Of a stretch of DNA of 64,000 nt, positions 9,377 through 19,959 are shown piece by piece. The position numbers and the translations under genes are program-made. This DNA is from Paenibacillus harenae (GTDB lineage Bacteria > Bacillota > Bacilli > Paenibacillales > Paenibacillaceae): the NCBI RefSeq assembly GCF_030812415.1, contig NZ_JAUSST010000004.1:372001-436000 (forward strand). Direction: 5' to 3'. The notes under the pieces are model-generated. The model made no database searches and was not told the DNA's origin. It was given only the letters and a program-made list of their open reading frames with translations. The stretch's first letter is position 1; each line of letters opens with the position of its first letter.

Positions 9377-10165
9377 TTATTCCAATCTGGGCTTAGCGGG
9401 ATCGCAGTTCGGAGGAGCAACTGCGCCGCAATTCGAAAGCTTTAATAAGTAGTAGCACTCCTCGCGGTACATATGATCGGGAATTAACGGGTTAAGGCGG
9501 CTCAGCAGCTCCTCGCTTAATTCCATCTCTTCAAGCTCATTTAGAAATGCCATAAATACGTTCATTTCCATATTAACGTCCTCATGAAACTTCGATAATG
9601 CCGGATAATGCTCGCGCATGGTTCGGAAGTAGCCGGTCAGCTCGATCGCTTTCAAATAAAATTCATTAAAATGTTTTTCGAACTTTTGGCTTTTTCGAAT
9701 GAGGCGTTTCTCGACGGAATCCAGATCCATTACGATAGCAGCGGCGTGGCCCGCCGCGTCCGGAAGCCAAAGCAAGTCATGATGAAGGGAGGGGAAATGG
9801 GGCACGGGCTTGCCATCCAGCAAAGCGGTCAATATTTTAACGTACTCCTCCAATTCGTTGACCATATGATTGATAAAGGTAGGCGTCAACCCGATCGATA
9901 CCTTTCCGAGCAGAAGCTGGTCCAACAAGTCAAGCTTAAAGGTGCGCAGAGATATAGTTGCATCATAAGCTTTTTGGTTGAGCTCCGGTAACGAAGAGCC
10001 CTGCGTCCGCGCTTCGGTTAGCAGCCGGTCAAAAAGTTGAATAAACAGCGCGGATGTTTGTATATCCTTCATTTCTTTGGGCGGCAAAGCATTATTGATG
10101 AATCTCGAGTGATCGCCTAATATTTGCAGCCAAAAACGATGTTCAAACCATGCTTGTTCATCCAT
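9377..10165 (-). CDS. DUF2935 (ferritin-like helical) protein
   Basis: A 262-residue, almost fully helical protein. The opening WFEHRFWLQILGDHSRFI and a second EEYVKILTAL / HHDLLWLPDAAGHA section match the two repeated domains of DUF2935, a Firmicute family with spaced His and Glu residues reminiscent of metal-binding four-helix bundles. The C-terminus has EECYYLLKL and a Cys/Pro-rich tail. The start at 10165 has GAGGGG upstream; the frame stays open ten more codons without a better site. The biochemical role is not established. It is the promoter-proximal gene of a pair with the MBL hydrolase. Confidence 0.8.
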   Translation of the reverse strand: MDEQAWFEHRFWLQILGDHSRFINNALPPKEMKDIQTSALFIQLFDRLLTEARTQGSSLPELNQKAYDATISLRTFKLDLLDQLLLGKVSIGLTPTFINHMVNELEEYVKILTALLDGKPVPHFPSLHHDLLWLPDAAGHAAAIVMDLDSVEKRLIRKSQKFEKHFNEFYLKAIELTGYFRTMREHYPALSKFHEDVNMEMNVFMAFLNELEEMELSEELLSRLNPLIPDHMYREECYYLLKLSNCGAVAPPNCDPAKPRLE

Positions 10166-10403
10166 GCCAGTAACCCCTCTCATCAAGTTCATCACATCAG
10201 TTTATGTTCGGAATCCGGCGTCAGAACTAGAATGAGAATCATGTATTAGCGATATAAGCTTCATTTAATGATGTTCTAATGAAAGTTTTCGAATATATAT
10301 TGCGTCATATATAAATTTATGTTACATATTAAATAACGGAAATGAGACATATAGGATGCAACGAACTATTCCGTCACATCAGAGCAGGGGAGAAGAGTCG
10401 ACA

Positions 10404-11402
10404 ATGGAGAGAGAATTAGCGCTTGAAATCGTACGCGTAACGGAATTGGCAGCATTGGCATCCGCGCCTTGGATGGGCAGAGGGGATAAGAATAGCGCAG
10501 ACGGCGCTGCGACTTCGGCCATGCGCGCGATGTTCGACTCGGTATCGATTCGCGGAACGGTCGTGATCGGCGAAGGGGAAATGGACGAAGCGCCGATGCT
10601 TTATATCGGAGAAGAGGTCGGGAGCTTGAACGGACCGGAGGTCGACGTAGCCGTCGATCCGTTGGAGGGGACGGAGATCGTTGCGAAAGGGCTGAACAAT
10701 GCGATGTCCGTCATCGCGGTAGCCGGAAAAGGCCAATTGCTTCACGCGCCGGATATGTATATGGAGAAGCTGGCTTTCGGTCCGGCACTCGTTGGAAAGC
10801 TTAGCATCACGGATCCGATGGAGGTAACGCTGAAGAAAGCTGCGGATGCTTTGAACAAGAAAGTATCGGACCTGACGGTAATGATCCTCGATCGCGCGCG
10901 GCACGAGGCGCTGGTGAAGGTGCTTCGCAAGGTCGGCGTACGCATCAAGTTTCTGTCGGACGGCGACGTTGCCGGCGCGATGGCGCCAGCATTTCCCGAA
11001 GCGGGCATCGATCTGTACGTTGGCTCGGGCGGAGCGCCTGAGGGCGTACTGGCCGCAGCCGCTCTCAAATGCTTGGACGGAGAGCTGCAAGCACGGCTCA
11101 TGCCTGCGGACGGCAACGAATACAACCGCTGCGTCGAGATGGGCATCGAGGATCCGTACCGCGTGCTGACGATGGACGATATGATCGGAACGGGCGACGT
11201 TATATTCGCCGCGACAGGCGTCACGCCGGGCGAGTTTCTCGGAGGCGTACGATACTTGTCGGACCAACGGGCAGAGACGCATTCGATCGTCATGCGCGCC
11301 AAGACGAAGACCATTCGGTTCATTCGTACGCTTCACTACCTGCCGAACAAAACGATGTTGAGCAGCGGGCTGGAGATGGCAGTAAGCGGAAGTAAGGAAT
11401 AG
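10404..11402 (+). CDS. glpX: Class II fructose-1,6-bisphosphatase
   Basis: A 332-residue GlpX-type fructose-1,6-bisphosphatase, which hydrolyses fructose 1,6-bisphosphate to fructose 6-phosphate in gluconeogenesis (Mn-dependent, cytoplasmic). Diagnostic motifs are IGEGEMDEAPM, AVDPLEGTEIVAKG (the metal-binding DPxEGT), LYVGSGGAPEGVLAAAAL and ATGVTPGEFLGGV. Length and layout match bacterial GlpX. I start it at ATG 10404 after CAGGGGAG; the reading frame continues 16 codons upstream without a good site. It is monocistronic, with an AT-rich promoter region upstream and a terminator downstream. Confidence 0.95.
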   Translation: MERELALEIVRVTELAALASAPWMGRGDKNSADGAATSAMRAMFDSVSIRGTVVIGEGEMDEAPMLYIGEEVGSLNGPEVDVAVDPLEGTEIVAKGLNNAMSVIAVAGKGQLLHAPDMYMEKLAFGPALVGKLSITDPMEVTLKKAADALNKKVSDLTVMILDRARHEALVKVLRKVGVRIKFLSDGDVAGAMAPAFPEAGIDLYVGSGGAPEGVLAAAALKCLDGELQARLMPADGNEYNRCVEMGIEDPYRVLTMDDMIGTGDVIFAATGVTPGEFLGGVRYLSDQRAETHSIVMRAKTKTIRFIRTLHYLPNKTMLSSGLEMAVSGSKE

Positions 11403-11488
11403 GCAAGCCGCTTCGGGGCGGGAAACAAGTTTTAGGGGGATGTACTACAGATAATGACGATTATGCGCCAAGTGCTTATCGTCAAAGC

Positions 11489-11529
11489 AAGCAGCGGACG
11501 CCGTTCATGACGGTTTCCGCTGCTTTTTC
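11489..11529 (+). terminator. Intrinsic terminator of glpX
   Basis: A stem of AGCAGCGGA pairing with TCCGCTGCT, containing an inner CCGT/ACGG stem, is followed by TTTTTCTTT. Confidence 0.8.
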
Positions 11530-11678
11530 TTTACTCTGCGAAACGGGCATTTTCTATGATATTTAAGGCGGCTTTCTAACCCGATCGAACGAGTCGAGTT
11601 ATACGTTTAGATTGTAAAAATCAGGTTGTGAATATGATAGTTTTGGTTGAGATCAATGAATTCTAATTAAAAATACCG

Positions 11679-11705
11679 TGCTATGATAGTGAAAAAGCGC
11701 TTACA
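11679..11705 (+). promoter_or_regulatory. Extended -10 promoter with cre/LacI-like operator
   Basis: TG-C-TATGAT (11679-11687) is an extended -10 element. Starting 5 bp downstream is AAAAAGCGCTTACA (11692-11705), whose core AAGCGCTT is a perfect dyad and whose right half CGCTTACA fits the CcpA cre consensus, although the left half lacks TG. A protein bound here would cover the transcription start, suggesting repression by CcpA or a LacI-family regulator. It serves the surface protein gene starting at 11808. Confidence 0.5.
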
Positions 11706-11807
11706 ATGCCTTGTTAAAGTAAGCGGAAAGGAGGGACTGCGGATTCTCGCTTTTGATGTAGCGGCTTCTCATTTGAAATCTAAACGATTAACAAGAGGAG
11801 GAATTTT

Positions 11808-14800
11808 ATGCTAAACAAAATATGGGGAATGTTATCGGCTAAACGCACTGTAGCTTTATTTTCTTCTTTAGCGCTAATAGCGGGGCTGTTCAGTCCATTA
11901 GCGGGTAAAGCGTGGGCCGCGGACGGCGGATTGCAGGTGGAAATCGGGGAATACGGCGAAATCAGTTCGCTTAAAATCGTAGGCGATCTATTCCCGACCG
12001 AATACGTCATGAACAAGACGGCAGCGCCGGAGCAGGACACGGACGATCACCAATGGATGGGAGAATTAATGTTTACATATCGCTTGGGCGATGACGGCGA
12101 ATGGAAGGAGGCTTCCACGAACAAGTCGGGCGATGTAAGGCAAATTGATAGATCCGGCGATGTGACAACCGTTACTTATGCGGGATCGCAAAATGCCGGA
12201 GGCATTCGGGATTTCACCTTGGTGGAAACCTATACGCTGGAGGAGGACGGTTCGCTGAACTGGAACATCCATCTGACGAACACCAGCGGGCAGAAGCTGG
12301 AGATCGGCGATTACGGCGTGCCGCTTCCTTTCAATGAGCAGTGGACCTACGGGGATGCGATCTATGAAACACGGGTCGTGAGCCACTCCTTTGTCGGTAA
12401 TAACAGCTCCTATATGACCGCAAGCCGCCCGAGCGGACTCGGCTCTTATCTGCTGATGACGCCGGATTCGCAGACGAGGTCCGGATTCGAATATCAGGAC
12501 CGGTGGCGGCAGGAAGAACGTCCGAACAGCAAATGGACGGGAGAAAGCGGCAAGTGGATAGAAGGGCTGAATGTCTATTACATCCACTCCAACGTGATCA
12601 AGAAAACGAATCGCGGCTATTTGCCGAATACGAGCCTTGTCCTGGAGGCGGGGGACGACAATCAGTACGGCTTTAACTTCTTTGCTGTAGCCGATGAGCA
12701 CCAGATGAAGGAGAAGCTGTATGAGGAGGGGCTGATTGACGTCAGCGTCGTTCCCGGCATGATCGTTCCGACGAATCAGAAAGCGAAGTTCGATCTGCGT
12801 TCCAAGCAGACGATTAACTCGGTTAAAGATGAAGACGGCAACGAAATTCCGTTGGTGGAGACCAAAGACGGGGACCACCACATTTACGAGCTGCAAATGA
12901 CGAAGCTTGGACCGAACGATATTACGGTCGGCTACGGCGACGGCTTAAGCACGGTTTTGCAATTTTATGCGATTTCTCCGATTGACGAAGCTTTGGCGGC
13001 ACACTCCGAATTTATGGTGGAGTCCATGCAGTGGCAGGCGCCAGGCCAAATTTATGACAAAGTGTTTGATGACTGGATGATGAATACGAAGCGAAAGGTG
13101 GGCAATTTTAACGGCTATTGGGGCTGGGGCGACGATTGGGGGCTGACGCACGGACAGTTTCTCGCGGAGAAAAACGCCCTTGCACCGGTAGCGAAAGAGG
13201 TCAAGGCGGTCGACGAATATTTGGAAACGGCGATTTGGACAAATTTGATGAACGGCCATCATGAGGATTATTTGATTCACGACTTTTTGATGCCGGAGCC
13301 GAATACGACGCCGACCTATCGCGGTTATGCCTATCCGCACATTTACAACACCTTTTTCAGCATGTATAAAATTGCCAAGGAATATCCGGAGCTCATTGAA
13401 TACGAGCATGATGCGAATACGTATTTGCTGCGGGCCTACAATATTATGAAGGCGCTTTACGAAGGGCCGGTTGCCTACAACTGGAACACGGGGTTGATGG
13501 GCGAGCTTACGACGCCTGAGATCATTCAAGCGCTGCAGGATGAAGGCTATGTCGTGGAAGCCGATGACATCGTCGGGAAAATGGCCGCGAAATACAACAA
13601 TTTCAAAAATACGACGTATCCGTACGGCTCGGAATACAGCTACGACAACACGGGCGAGGAAGCCGTCTACACCCTTGCCAAAATGCAAAGCGGGAACGAG
13701 GACGAACGACTCAAAGCCCAGGAAATGATGGGCAAAATCAACGCAAAAACGCGAGCATCGCGCGGTCATATGCCGGTCTGGTACTACTACACGGACCCGG
13801 TCACGATTACAGGCGAGAACTGGTGGAACTTTCAGTACACGGTGTCGCTCGCGGGTTATGCCATGGATGACTGGATTCGCTATCAATCCGGCAGCAACCG
13901 GGAAGTGGAGCAGCGCCTGTCATATGCAGCGAAAATCGCGAACATCGGCTCGATAAACACGGGACAAATCAGCGACGATCCGGCCAATTACGGTGCTTCG
14001 GCGTGGACGTACCAAGCGGAGAAGGGCAATCTCGGCACGCTTGGTCATGGCGGCGGCGCATCGCTGCCGCTTCTGAACGGATGGAGAGGCATGACGGGGG
14101 AATCCGACCTCGGATTGTTCGGAGCCTTGCAAATTCTAAGCGCCGACGTAGCGGTTGATCCGATTTTCGGACTGACAGGTTATGGGGCGAATGTGACCGA
14201 GGGTAACGATTCGTATTCGATCGAGCCGATTGATGGACTTTACAAGAAAATAAACCTGATTTCCGAAAAGCTGTATTTGACGCTTGAGCGGGACCAGTTC
14301 ACGCATGCGGTTTTATCCAAGAGCAAAGACGCGGCACGGCTGGATATTAAAAATTTAACGCCGGGCACGGCGCATCAAGTGAGTTTGACGTTAGAGGGCT
14401 TGAAGCCAGCGGCTTACGCGATTACCCTAGACGGGCAGCCTGCGGGCAAGCTGAATGTCTTCGGCGCAAAAGCGGTTCTCGAGATAAATGCGCCAGAAAC
14501 CGCCAATTATACGATCGAGCTGAGCGAGACAACGCCAGACCCGAATGCGGCGCCAATCGCCCACGCCGGCGACGACCAGACCATTAATCTGTATGATGAT
14601 TTGGTGCTGAAAGGCAAGGTGGAGGATGACGGGCTTCCTGCCGGCAAGCTGATCGTGCAATGGAGCATGGAATCCGGACCGGCGGACGGTGCGGTGGACT
14701 TCGGATATGCGGGCTCGGCTGTAACGAAAGCCCAGTTCAATGTGCCGGGCGATTATGTGCTGAAGCTGACTGCAAATGATTCGGAGCTGGCGGCAAGCGA

Positions 14801-17800
14801 TACAGTAAGCATTACGGTTAATCCGCCGGCATCCCTTCCCGAGGTAATCGCGAGCTATAGCTTCAATGAGACGGAAGGTACGGTTGCCGCAGATTCTTCC
14901 GGAAGCGGCCAGGATGCCTCGCTGAAAGGCACTTCGTCATGGACGAACGGTCGATCGGGCAATGCCGTCAAAGTAGGCGGCACTGACGGTTATGTGAAGC
15001 TGCCGGACAATGTGCTGGGGCTTACGGAGAAAATAACGGTTGCTGCCTGGGTGAAGGCGGACCAGTTGAATGATTACGCCAGACTGTTCGATTTTGGCAC
15101 AGGTACGCAGTCGTATATGTTTTTGGCGCCGAAGGTAGGCTCCTCTATGCAATTCAGCATAACGACGGGAGGAAACCAGCCGGGAGCCGAGCAGTCGATT
15201 ACGGGACCCGCGCTAAGCACGGGCGAGTGGAGGCATTTAGCGGTAACGCTGGATGGTCCGCTGGGCATTTTGTACGTGGACGGCGTGGAGGTTGGACGAA
15301 ATGACCAAATGACGTTAACGCCGAGAAGCTTGGGCAAAACGAAAAATAACTATATCGGCAAATCGCAGTATAGCGACCCGTATTTGAATGCCGGCGTCGA
15401 TGATTTCCAGATTTTCAGCCGTGCTCTAACTGCTGCGGAAATTGCGGCGATGGTTGCTCCTCCAGCGGATCAGATTGAACGGATCGAGGAGGTTCAGCTT
15501 TCCACGCCGGTGGAGGTCGCTCCAAAGCTGCCAGCATCGGTAAAGGTTTATTTGAAGGATGGAAGCGAAATGGAGGCATCGGTAAGATGGAACGACATCC
15601 AGCCGGGGCAGTATGCCGAAGCGGGCAGCATTTTCATGGTGAAAGGCCTCGTCATTGGCACGGATTTGGAAGCGACGGCGACGGTTACGGTGCTGGATCG
15701 CGTCATTCAGGATTATCCTTCGCTCATCGTGCGTTACAATTTCGATGAAACGGAAGGAACAGCCGTTCAAGATACGTCCCCTTCGGCCCTGCATGGCACG
15801 ATTAAGGGGGAATTGGGCTGGATAAACGATGGCCATACGGGAGGAGCCTTGCAGTTTAACGGCGTTTCGGGCAATTATGTAGACGCGGGCAGTAGTAGGG
15901 CACTGATGCCTGAAAGCTTGACGTTGTCTTATTGGATTAAACGAACGGAAAATATGAACGACCGTGAAAATGTGCTGCTCTGGTTCAAGCCGGAAAGCAA
16001 TTATGCGGGCAATGGCTTTTTCTTGACCTACAACGGCAATTCGAGCATTTTTTATGTCGATGGAGCCAATGGCTTTTATGTGAGGCAATCGCCGAACGAT
16101 TTTCTGCCGCTGGACGAGTGGACGAATGTCGTTATTACATTCGATTCTGCGACGGGGGAACGGGCGATATACAAAAACGGGGAGCCGCAGACGCTCGGCA
16201 CAGACGGCACGCCGGAATCCATAACCGCTACCGCGGATGTCAAAAAGATCGGCGTATCCGGTTACGGCAACGGGGCGCAGCTGCATGCGGCGCTTGACGA
16301 TTTCCGGATTTATGACGGGGCAATGACTGCCGCGCAAGCGAGGGGCCTGTATGAAGGCAAAGATATCAAAAGCTTGGAACAGGCAGCAGCAGCTACGACC
16401 GTGGGAACGGCGCCGAGCCTTCCTGCCAGCGTGCAAGTGACGTACGAGAATGAGACGAGGGGCACCGCTTTTGTCGTATGGGATGCTATAAGCGCTGAGC
16501 AATACGCAGCGGTAGGAAGCTTTACCGTTTCAGGGACAGTGGACGGAACCGCCTTGCGCGCGGAAGCGGTAGTGACGGTGACGGCAGCGACGCCTACACC
16601 GACGCCAACACCAACACCAACACCAACACCAACACCAACACCAACACCAACACCAACACCAACACCAACACCAACACCAACACCAACACCAACACCAAGG
16701 CCGACACCTGCTCCGACGGATACGCCAGCGACGCCAACACCGACACCGACTCCGACTCCGCTACCGGCTGAGAATCAGGTCGTTGCAAGCGACCAATTGA
16801 CTGGCAACGGCAGCAAGCCTGTGAAGATTCAGCTTGCCGAAGGCAAAATCAAACTAGTGCTGCCCGCCAATGCCGGCACCTTGCTGGGAAATTCTGCCCT
16901 GCGCGTAGAGAATGAAGAGGTTGCGCTGGAAATTCCGGCAAGCGTGATGGTGGATCTGGCAAAGCTTGTGGGGGCAAGCGAGGTTGCGGCATCGCAAATT
17001 ATATTGTCGCTCGATAGGCTGGAGGACAATGTTCAATCCGGCGGCTTAACGTCATCCGGGGAAGCCTATGCGTTTAGTTTGAGCATTCGCATGGCAGACG
17101 GAGCGGAAAAGAAACTGCCTGCTTTCTCCGCGCCTGTAAGCATTCAGCTTCGCTATAATGCCAGTTCCGACGATGAAAAGCTGCTGGGCATTTATTGGTA
17201 CAATGAAGGCGAGCAAAAGTGGGAGTATGTCGGCGGCAAAATCGACAAAGCTGCCAAGCAAATCATCACCTCGGTAGATCATTTTAGCAAATACGCTGTG
17301 TTGTCGTATCACGCTGCTTTCAGCGATGTGCCCTCCTCGCACTGGGCCTATGATGCTGTTCGTACCCTGACGGCGAAGCATGTTGTGTTCGGGCTGCCTG
17401 GTGAGCGGTTTGCCCCGCAAAAAACGACGACAAGAGCTGAATTTACCGCGATGCTCGTGCGGGCGCTTAAACTGGATGTTCGTGCAGCAGGAGAGGCGGT
17501 TGCAGAGCAGAGTTTCGAGGACGTTTCACCTGACGACTGGTTTTATGATGAAGTGGGCGCAGCGGCAGTCGCCGGTCTTATTCAAGGCGTGGACAGCAAG
17601 ACATTTGCTCCAAATGATGCTCTATCAAGGGAACAAATGGCGGTTATAATTGCAAAGGCATGGACGATGATGAGCGATTCCATACGGCCCGTCAGCCAGA
17701 CAGCACCTGACTATGCAGATGCCGACAGCATTTCCCAATGGGCGAAGCAAGCTGTAGTTAAGTTGACTGACCTGGGAATTATGAACGGCAAAAGCCATAA

Positions 17801-17879
17801 TCGCTTTGACCCGGCAGCAACTGCTACAAGAGCGGAGTCAGCGCAGGTCATCAACATCTTCCTTCAGAAGCTGGAGTAA
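11808..17879 (+). CDS. SLH-anchored multidomain surface protein (DUF5695-like, LamG, Ig-like)
   Basis: A 2023-residue secreted protein. Residues 1-37 are a signal peptide (cleavage after AWA). About 40-905 is a DUF5695-like catalytic-looking region rich in Trp, Tyr and Asp ([31 protein letters not shown]). About 911-1006 is a PKD/Ig-like domain. LamG jelly rolls lie near 1014-1214 and 1304-1520, each followed by a Big_4-type Ig domain (to about 1299 and 1590). About 1595-1652 is a Thr-Pro linker. About 1665-1825 is a beta-rich region, and 1834-2023 holds three SLH repeats ([43 protein letters not shown]) that attach to wall polymer. The layout indicates a cell-surface polysaccharide-degrading enzyme. 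The substrate is unknown, and the enzymatic call is inference. Confidence 0.82.
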   Translation: MLNKIWGMLSAKRTVALFSSLALIAGLFSPLAGKAWAADGGLQVEIGEYGEISSLKIVGDLFPTEYVMNKTAAPEQDTDDHQWMGELMFTYRLGDDGEWKEASTNKSGDVRQIDRSGDVTTVTYAGSQNAGGIRDFTLVETYTLEEDGSLNWNIHLTNTSGQKLEIGDYGVPLPFNEQWTYGDAIYETRVVSHSFVGNNSSYMTASRPSGLGSYLLMTPDSQTRSGFEYQDRWRQEERPNSKWTGESGKWIEGLNVYYIHSNVIKKTNRGYLPNTSLVLEAGDDNQYGFNFFAVADEHQMKEKLYEEGLIDVSVVPGMIVPTNQKAKFDLRSKQTINSVKDEDGNEIPLVETKDGDHHIYELQMTKLGPNDITVGYGDGLSTVLQFYAISPIDEALAAHSEFMVESMQWQAPGQIYDKVFDDWMMNTKRKVGNFNGYWGWGDDWGLTHGQFLAEKNALAPVAKEVKAVDEYLETAIWTNLMNGHHEDYLIHDFLMPEPNTTPTYRGYAYPHIYNTFFSMYKIAKEYPELIEYEHDANTYLLRAYNIMKALYEGPVAYNWNTGLMGELTTPEIIQALQDEGYVVEADDIVGKMAAKYNNFKNTTYPYGSEYSYDNTGEEAVYTLAKMQSGNEDERLKAQEMMGKINAKTRASRGHMPVWYYYTDPVTITGENWWNFQYTVSLAGYAMDDWIRYQSGSNREVEQRLSYAAKIANIGSINTGQISDDPANYGASAWTYQAEKGNLGTLGHGGGASLPLLNGWRGMTGESDLGLFGALQILSADVAVDPIFGLTGYGANVTEGNDSYSIEPIDGLYKKINLISEKLYLTLERDQFTHAVLSKSKDAARLDIKNLTPGTAHQVSLTLEGLKPAAYAITLDGQPAGKLNVFGAKAVLEINAPETANYTIELSETTPDPNAAPIAHAGDDQTINLYDDLVLKGKVEDDGLPAGKLIVQWSMESGPADGAVDFGYAGSAVTKAQFNVPGDYVLKLTANDSELAASDTVSITVNPPASLPEVIASYSFNETEGTVAADSSGSGQDASLKGTSSWTNGRSGNAVKVGGTDGYVKLPDNVLGLTEKITVAAWVKADQLNDYARLFDFGTGTQSYMFLAPKVGSSMQFSITTGGNQPGAEQSITGPALSTGEWRHLAVTLDGPLGILYVDGVEVGRNDQMTLTPRSLGKTKNNYIGKSQYSDPYLNAGVDDFQIFSRALTAAEIAAMVAPPADQIERIEEVQLSTPVEVAPKLPASVKVYLKDGSEMEASVRWNDIQPGQYAEAGSIFMVKGLVIGTDLEATATVTVLDRVIQDYPSLIVRYNFDETEGTAVQDTSPSALHGTIKGELGWINDGHTGGALQFNGVSGNYVDAGSSRALMPESLTLSYWIKRTENMNDRENVLLWFKPESNYAGNGFFLTYNGNSSIFYVDGANGFYVRQSPNDFLPLDEWTNVVITFDSATGERAIYKNGEPQTLGTDGTPESITATADVKKIGVSGYGNGAQLHAALDDFRIYDGAMTAAQARGLYEGKDIKSLEQAAAATTVGTAPSLPASVQVTYENETRGTAFVVWDAISAEQYAAVGSFTVSGTVDGTALRAEAVVTVTAATPTPTPTPTPTPTPTPTPTPTPTPTPTPTPTPTPTPRPTPAPTDTPATPTPTPTPTPLPAENQVVASDQLTGNGSKPVKIQLAEGKIKLVLPANAGTLLGNSALRVENEEVALEIPASVMVDLAKLVGASEVAASQIILSLDRLEDNVQSGGLTSSGEAYAFSLSIRMADGAEKKLPAFSAPVSIQLRYNASSDDEKLLGIYWYNEGEQKWEYVGGKIDKAAKQIITSVDHFSKYAVLSYHAAFSDVPSSHWAYDAVRTLTAKHVVFGLPGERFAPQKTTTRAEFTAMLVRALKLDVRAAGEAVAEQSFEDVSPDDWFYDEVGAAAVAGLIQGVDSKTFAPNDALSREQMAVIIAKAWTMMSDSIRPVSQTAPDYADADSISQWAKQAVVKLTDLGIMNGKSHNRFDPAATATRAESAQVINIFLQKLE
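16605..16698 (+). repeat. Hexanucleotide (CCAACA) tandem repeat
   Basis: About 15.7 uninterrupted copies of CCAACA encode the Thr-Pro linker between the second Ig-like domain and the beta-rich/SLH part of the surface protein. The unit is six bases, so slippage would change linker length without shifting frame. Degenerate TP codons (ACGCC, ACACCG) flank the perfect tract on both sides. Confidence 0.95.
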
Positions 17880-17925
17880 TTGATAAAGCTGGAAAAATTG
17901 CTCAATGAGCAGCCAAGAAGACAAA

Positions 17926-17963
17926 TTAAGAGAGCCTTTCGCACAAGCGGGAGGCTCTCTTAA
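17926..17963. terminator. Bidirectional terminator between convergent genes
   Basis: An inverted repeat, TTAAGAGAGCCT with AGGCTCTCTTAA (one extra G at the loop side), lies between the surface protein stop and the stop of the PgpA-family gene. A/T-rich ends on both sides allow use in both directions. Confidence 0.75.
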
Positions 17964-17972
17964 TACGTTTCG

Positions 17973-18512
17973 TTAATCGAGCGGAGGCGTCGTTACGCCT
18001 TCGCGTTCTGCTTGTTTGCGGTGCGCGATGCGGCTTGCGGCCGAAGCGGCGATGGCGCCGACGATGTCGTCGAGGAACGTATGGCACTCGCCGTCCGATT
18101 TGTCGTTCAGCCTTACGAGAATACCCGGCTTCAGCTTGTCGATATATCCGAAGTTCGTGAAGCCGATGCTGCCGTATACGTTGACGATCGACAACGCCAA
18201 TATTTCATCGCAGCCGTATAAGCTTTCGTCATGCTTGATCATATCCTGCAGCGGCGCCATCAGCTTGCCTTCTTCGGCAAGGATATCAAGCTGGATGCCC
18301 GTCAGCACGGCATTCTGCACCTCGCGCTTCGATAGGACGGCGTCAACGTGAATCATGCAGTCCTGTGGCGTCAAGTCCGGGAAGTAGTCTTTTTGCAGAA
18401 AATGAACGAGTTCGGCGATCGCTTTCTTCTCCACGCCGCGCTTCAATAGCCATTCATTCGTTGCTTCTGCCACCTTGGCGCTGTTCAGGCTGTATTTCTC
18501 CGTATTGCTCAT
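17973..18512 (-). CDS. Phosphatidylglycerophosphatase A / YutG family protein
   Basis: A 179-residue member of the PgpA/YutG family, which removes the phosphate from phosphatidylglycerophosphate in phospholipid synthesis in the best-known members. Recognisable blocks are GCDEILALSIVNVYGSIGFTNFGYIDKLKPG and the acidic CHTFLDDIVGAIAASAASRIAHR near the C-terminus. Like Bacillus YutG, it lacks the long transmembrane helices of Gram-negative PgpA. I start it at ATG 18512 behind GAGGGGG; the frame remains open to 18605. It is divergent from gerM. Whether it acts on PGP in this organism is inferred from family only. Confidence 0.78.
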   Translation of the reverse strand: MSNTEKYSLNSAKVAEATNEWLLKRGVEKKAIAELVHFLQKDYFPDLTPQDCMIHVDAVLSKREVQNAVLTGIQLDILAEEGKLMAPLQDMIKHDESLYGCDEILALSIVNVYGSIGFTNFGYIDKLKPGILVRLNDKSDGECHTFLDDIVGAIAASAASRIAHRKQAEREGVTTPPLD

Positions 18513-18645
18513 TTTCGTATACCCCCTCATGAAATTGTGGGACAAAACTGGTCTAAAACAGGGAAGGGCTCGTATACATAGTACTATAAATGAGGAGTTG
18601 TACAAAGCCGACAGGCAAAAAAATGATTGGGGAGGAAAGGTTAAT

Positions 18646-19701
18646 ATGGTTCAAAAAGGTTGGATTCGCCGCACAGCGCTTACGGGTGTACTGGTGCTGC
18701 CCATACTCACGGCGGGCTGCGGGCTGTTCTCGCAGGAGACGGGGAAGTCGATTGATCCCCCGCAGGTAGAAGACACAACGAACGGCACAGACAATGAGCA
18801 GACTGGACAGGCTGATCCGCAAGGACAAGGCACGCATATGACCGTTTATCTTCAGGACCGCAATGGTTACTTGGCACCGGTATCGTTCGATACGACGCTT
18901 GGCGCGAACGAAGCGGCCGGGCAGAGAGCGCTGGAGATGATGGTTGAAGGCGGCGCTTACGCCAGCTTGCTGCCGGAAGAATTCCGCGCCTTAATTCCGC
19001 AAGGTACCCAAATCAAGTCGTTCTCGGTGGACAAGGAAAACAAGCTTGCGCTTGTCGACTTCTCCGAGCCGTTCGCCAGCTACAATGCGCAGGATGAGCG
19101 GGCGATCGTCGAGGCGATCACTTGGACGCTTACGGCGATTCCGGGAATCGAGAACGTCCAGCTCTCGCTCGAAGGCGAGAAGCTGTCGGAGATGCCCGAA
19201 GACGCGTTCCCGCTTGATCTTGCGCTTAACCGCGACATCGGCATCAATATCGAAGCAGCAGACGGCGTCAATTACATGCAGTCCACGCCGGTTACGCTAT
19301 ACTTCTCCGCCAAGACGCTTAGTGAAGACCAATACTATGTGCCGGTTACAAGGCTGATCGCAACCGATAAACCGACAGCCGAAGCGGCAATGGAAGAGCT
19401 GATCGCCGGGCCGCTGGATAAGAAGGAGCTGACAAGCATTATTTTGCCTGATGTGAAGGTGAAGAGCATCGAGACGAATGAAGACGTCGTTACGGTCGAT
19501 CTGGAGGACGAAACGTACGAAGCCGGCCAACAAATGCCTTCGGAAATGCTGGAAGCGGTCGTGCTGTCCATCACGGAAAACACGGGCGCAGCAAGCGTCC
19601 AAATTCTGATCAACGGCGAAGCGAACGTCGTCGACGATGAGGACAAATCCTACACCGCGCCGGTAAGCCGTCCGAATTACGTGAACGCCCTCAAATCTTA
19701 A
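18646..19701 (+). CDS. gerM: GerM-like sporulation/germination lipoprotein
   Basis: A 351-residue lipoprotein. The lipobox is LTAGCGLF (Cys near 25), followed by a Gln/Asp/Gly-rich linker and two tandem GerMN domains (about 60-190 and 205-345). Each GerMN shows the pattern of a VTVYLQDR/VTLYFSAK strand and a later LVDFSEPF/VTVDLEDE strand. GerM contributes to spore wall formation and germination in Bacillus. The start at 18646 has GGGGAGGAAAGG upstream; the longer frame from 18475 overlaps the divergent gene. In B. subtilis gerM directly precedes rph and rdgB; here about 21.7 kb separates them. A strong terminator follows. Confidence 0.92.
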   Translation: MVQKGWIRRTALTGVLVLPILTAGCGLFSQETGKSIDPPQVEDTTNGTDNEQTGQADPQGQGTHMTVYLQDRNGYLAPVSFDTTLGANEAAGQRALEMMVEGGAYASLLPEEFRALIPQGTQIKSFSVDKENKLALVDFSEPFASYNAQDERAIVEAITWTLTAIPGIENVQLSLEGEKLSEMPEDAFPLDLALNRDIGINIEAADGVNYMQSTPVTLYFSAKTLSEDQYYVPVTRLIATDKPTAEAAMEELIAGPLDKKELTSIILPDVKVKSIETNEDVVTVDLEDETYEAGQQMPSEMLEAVVLSITENTGAASVQILINGEANVVDDEDKSYTAPVSRPNYVNALKS

Positions 19702-19730
19702 TACGCAGCGCATGAGAGGGGAAATAAAAT

Positions 19731-19774
19731 AGAAGAAGGCGGCACAGGATGCCATTCCTGTGGCGCCTTCTTCT
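19731..19774 (+). terminator. Intrinsic terminator of gerM
   Basis: A stem of GAAGAAGGCG-CACAGG pairing with CCTGTG-CGCCTTCTTC around an 8-nt loop is followed by a short AT-rich stretch. It marks the left edge of the carbohydrate island. Confidence 0.8.
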
Positions 19775-19861
19775 ATTTCGGGCTGAAGGTATTTGTTTGC
19801 TTAAGAACGGTATAATCCCAGATTCCGGTTATGAAAAAGGTTTTCGATTAAAGCCGAGCCG

Positions 19862-19928
19862 TGCTACAATGAATGTGTAAGGTAAACCGCTTAACCTAAT
19901 ATGACTATTTTATTTGATAACGCTTACA
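19862..19928 (+). promoter_or_regulatory. Extended -10 promoter and CcpA cre-like site
   Basis: TG-C-TACAAT (19862-19870) is an extended -10 element. Downstream, TGATAACGCTTACA (19915-19928) matches the cre consensus TGNAARCGNWWWCA with one mismatch, and a second cre-like GGTAAACCGCTTAACC lies near 19881. Sites downstream of the start would act as a transcription roadblock, so catabolite repression of the AraC-type regulator gene is likely. Confidence 0.5.
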
Positions 19929-19959
19929 TTGTGAGTCGGATCGTAGCAGGAGGTTGAAC

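Larger units (their letters stand above)
11403..11807. other. Intergenic region before the large surface protein
   Basis: No gene was found in these 405 bp. They contain the glpX terminator (11489-11529) and the extended -10 promoter plus operator-like site (11679-11705) listed separately. The rest is AT-rich, with a purine-rich ribosome site (AGAGGAGG) just before the next ATG. Confidence 0.7.

Noticed and set aside
10260..10355. AT-rich glpX upstream region with TTGCGT-17-TACATA
   Set aside because: Only half of each hexamer matches consensus; not a supportable promoter call.
16594..16788. Minus-strand Val-Leu-repeat open frame
   Set aside because: Pure antisense of the CCAACA repeat tract; no start site or hydrophobic anchor logic.
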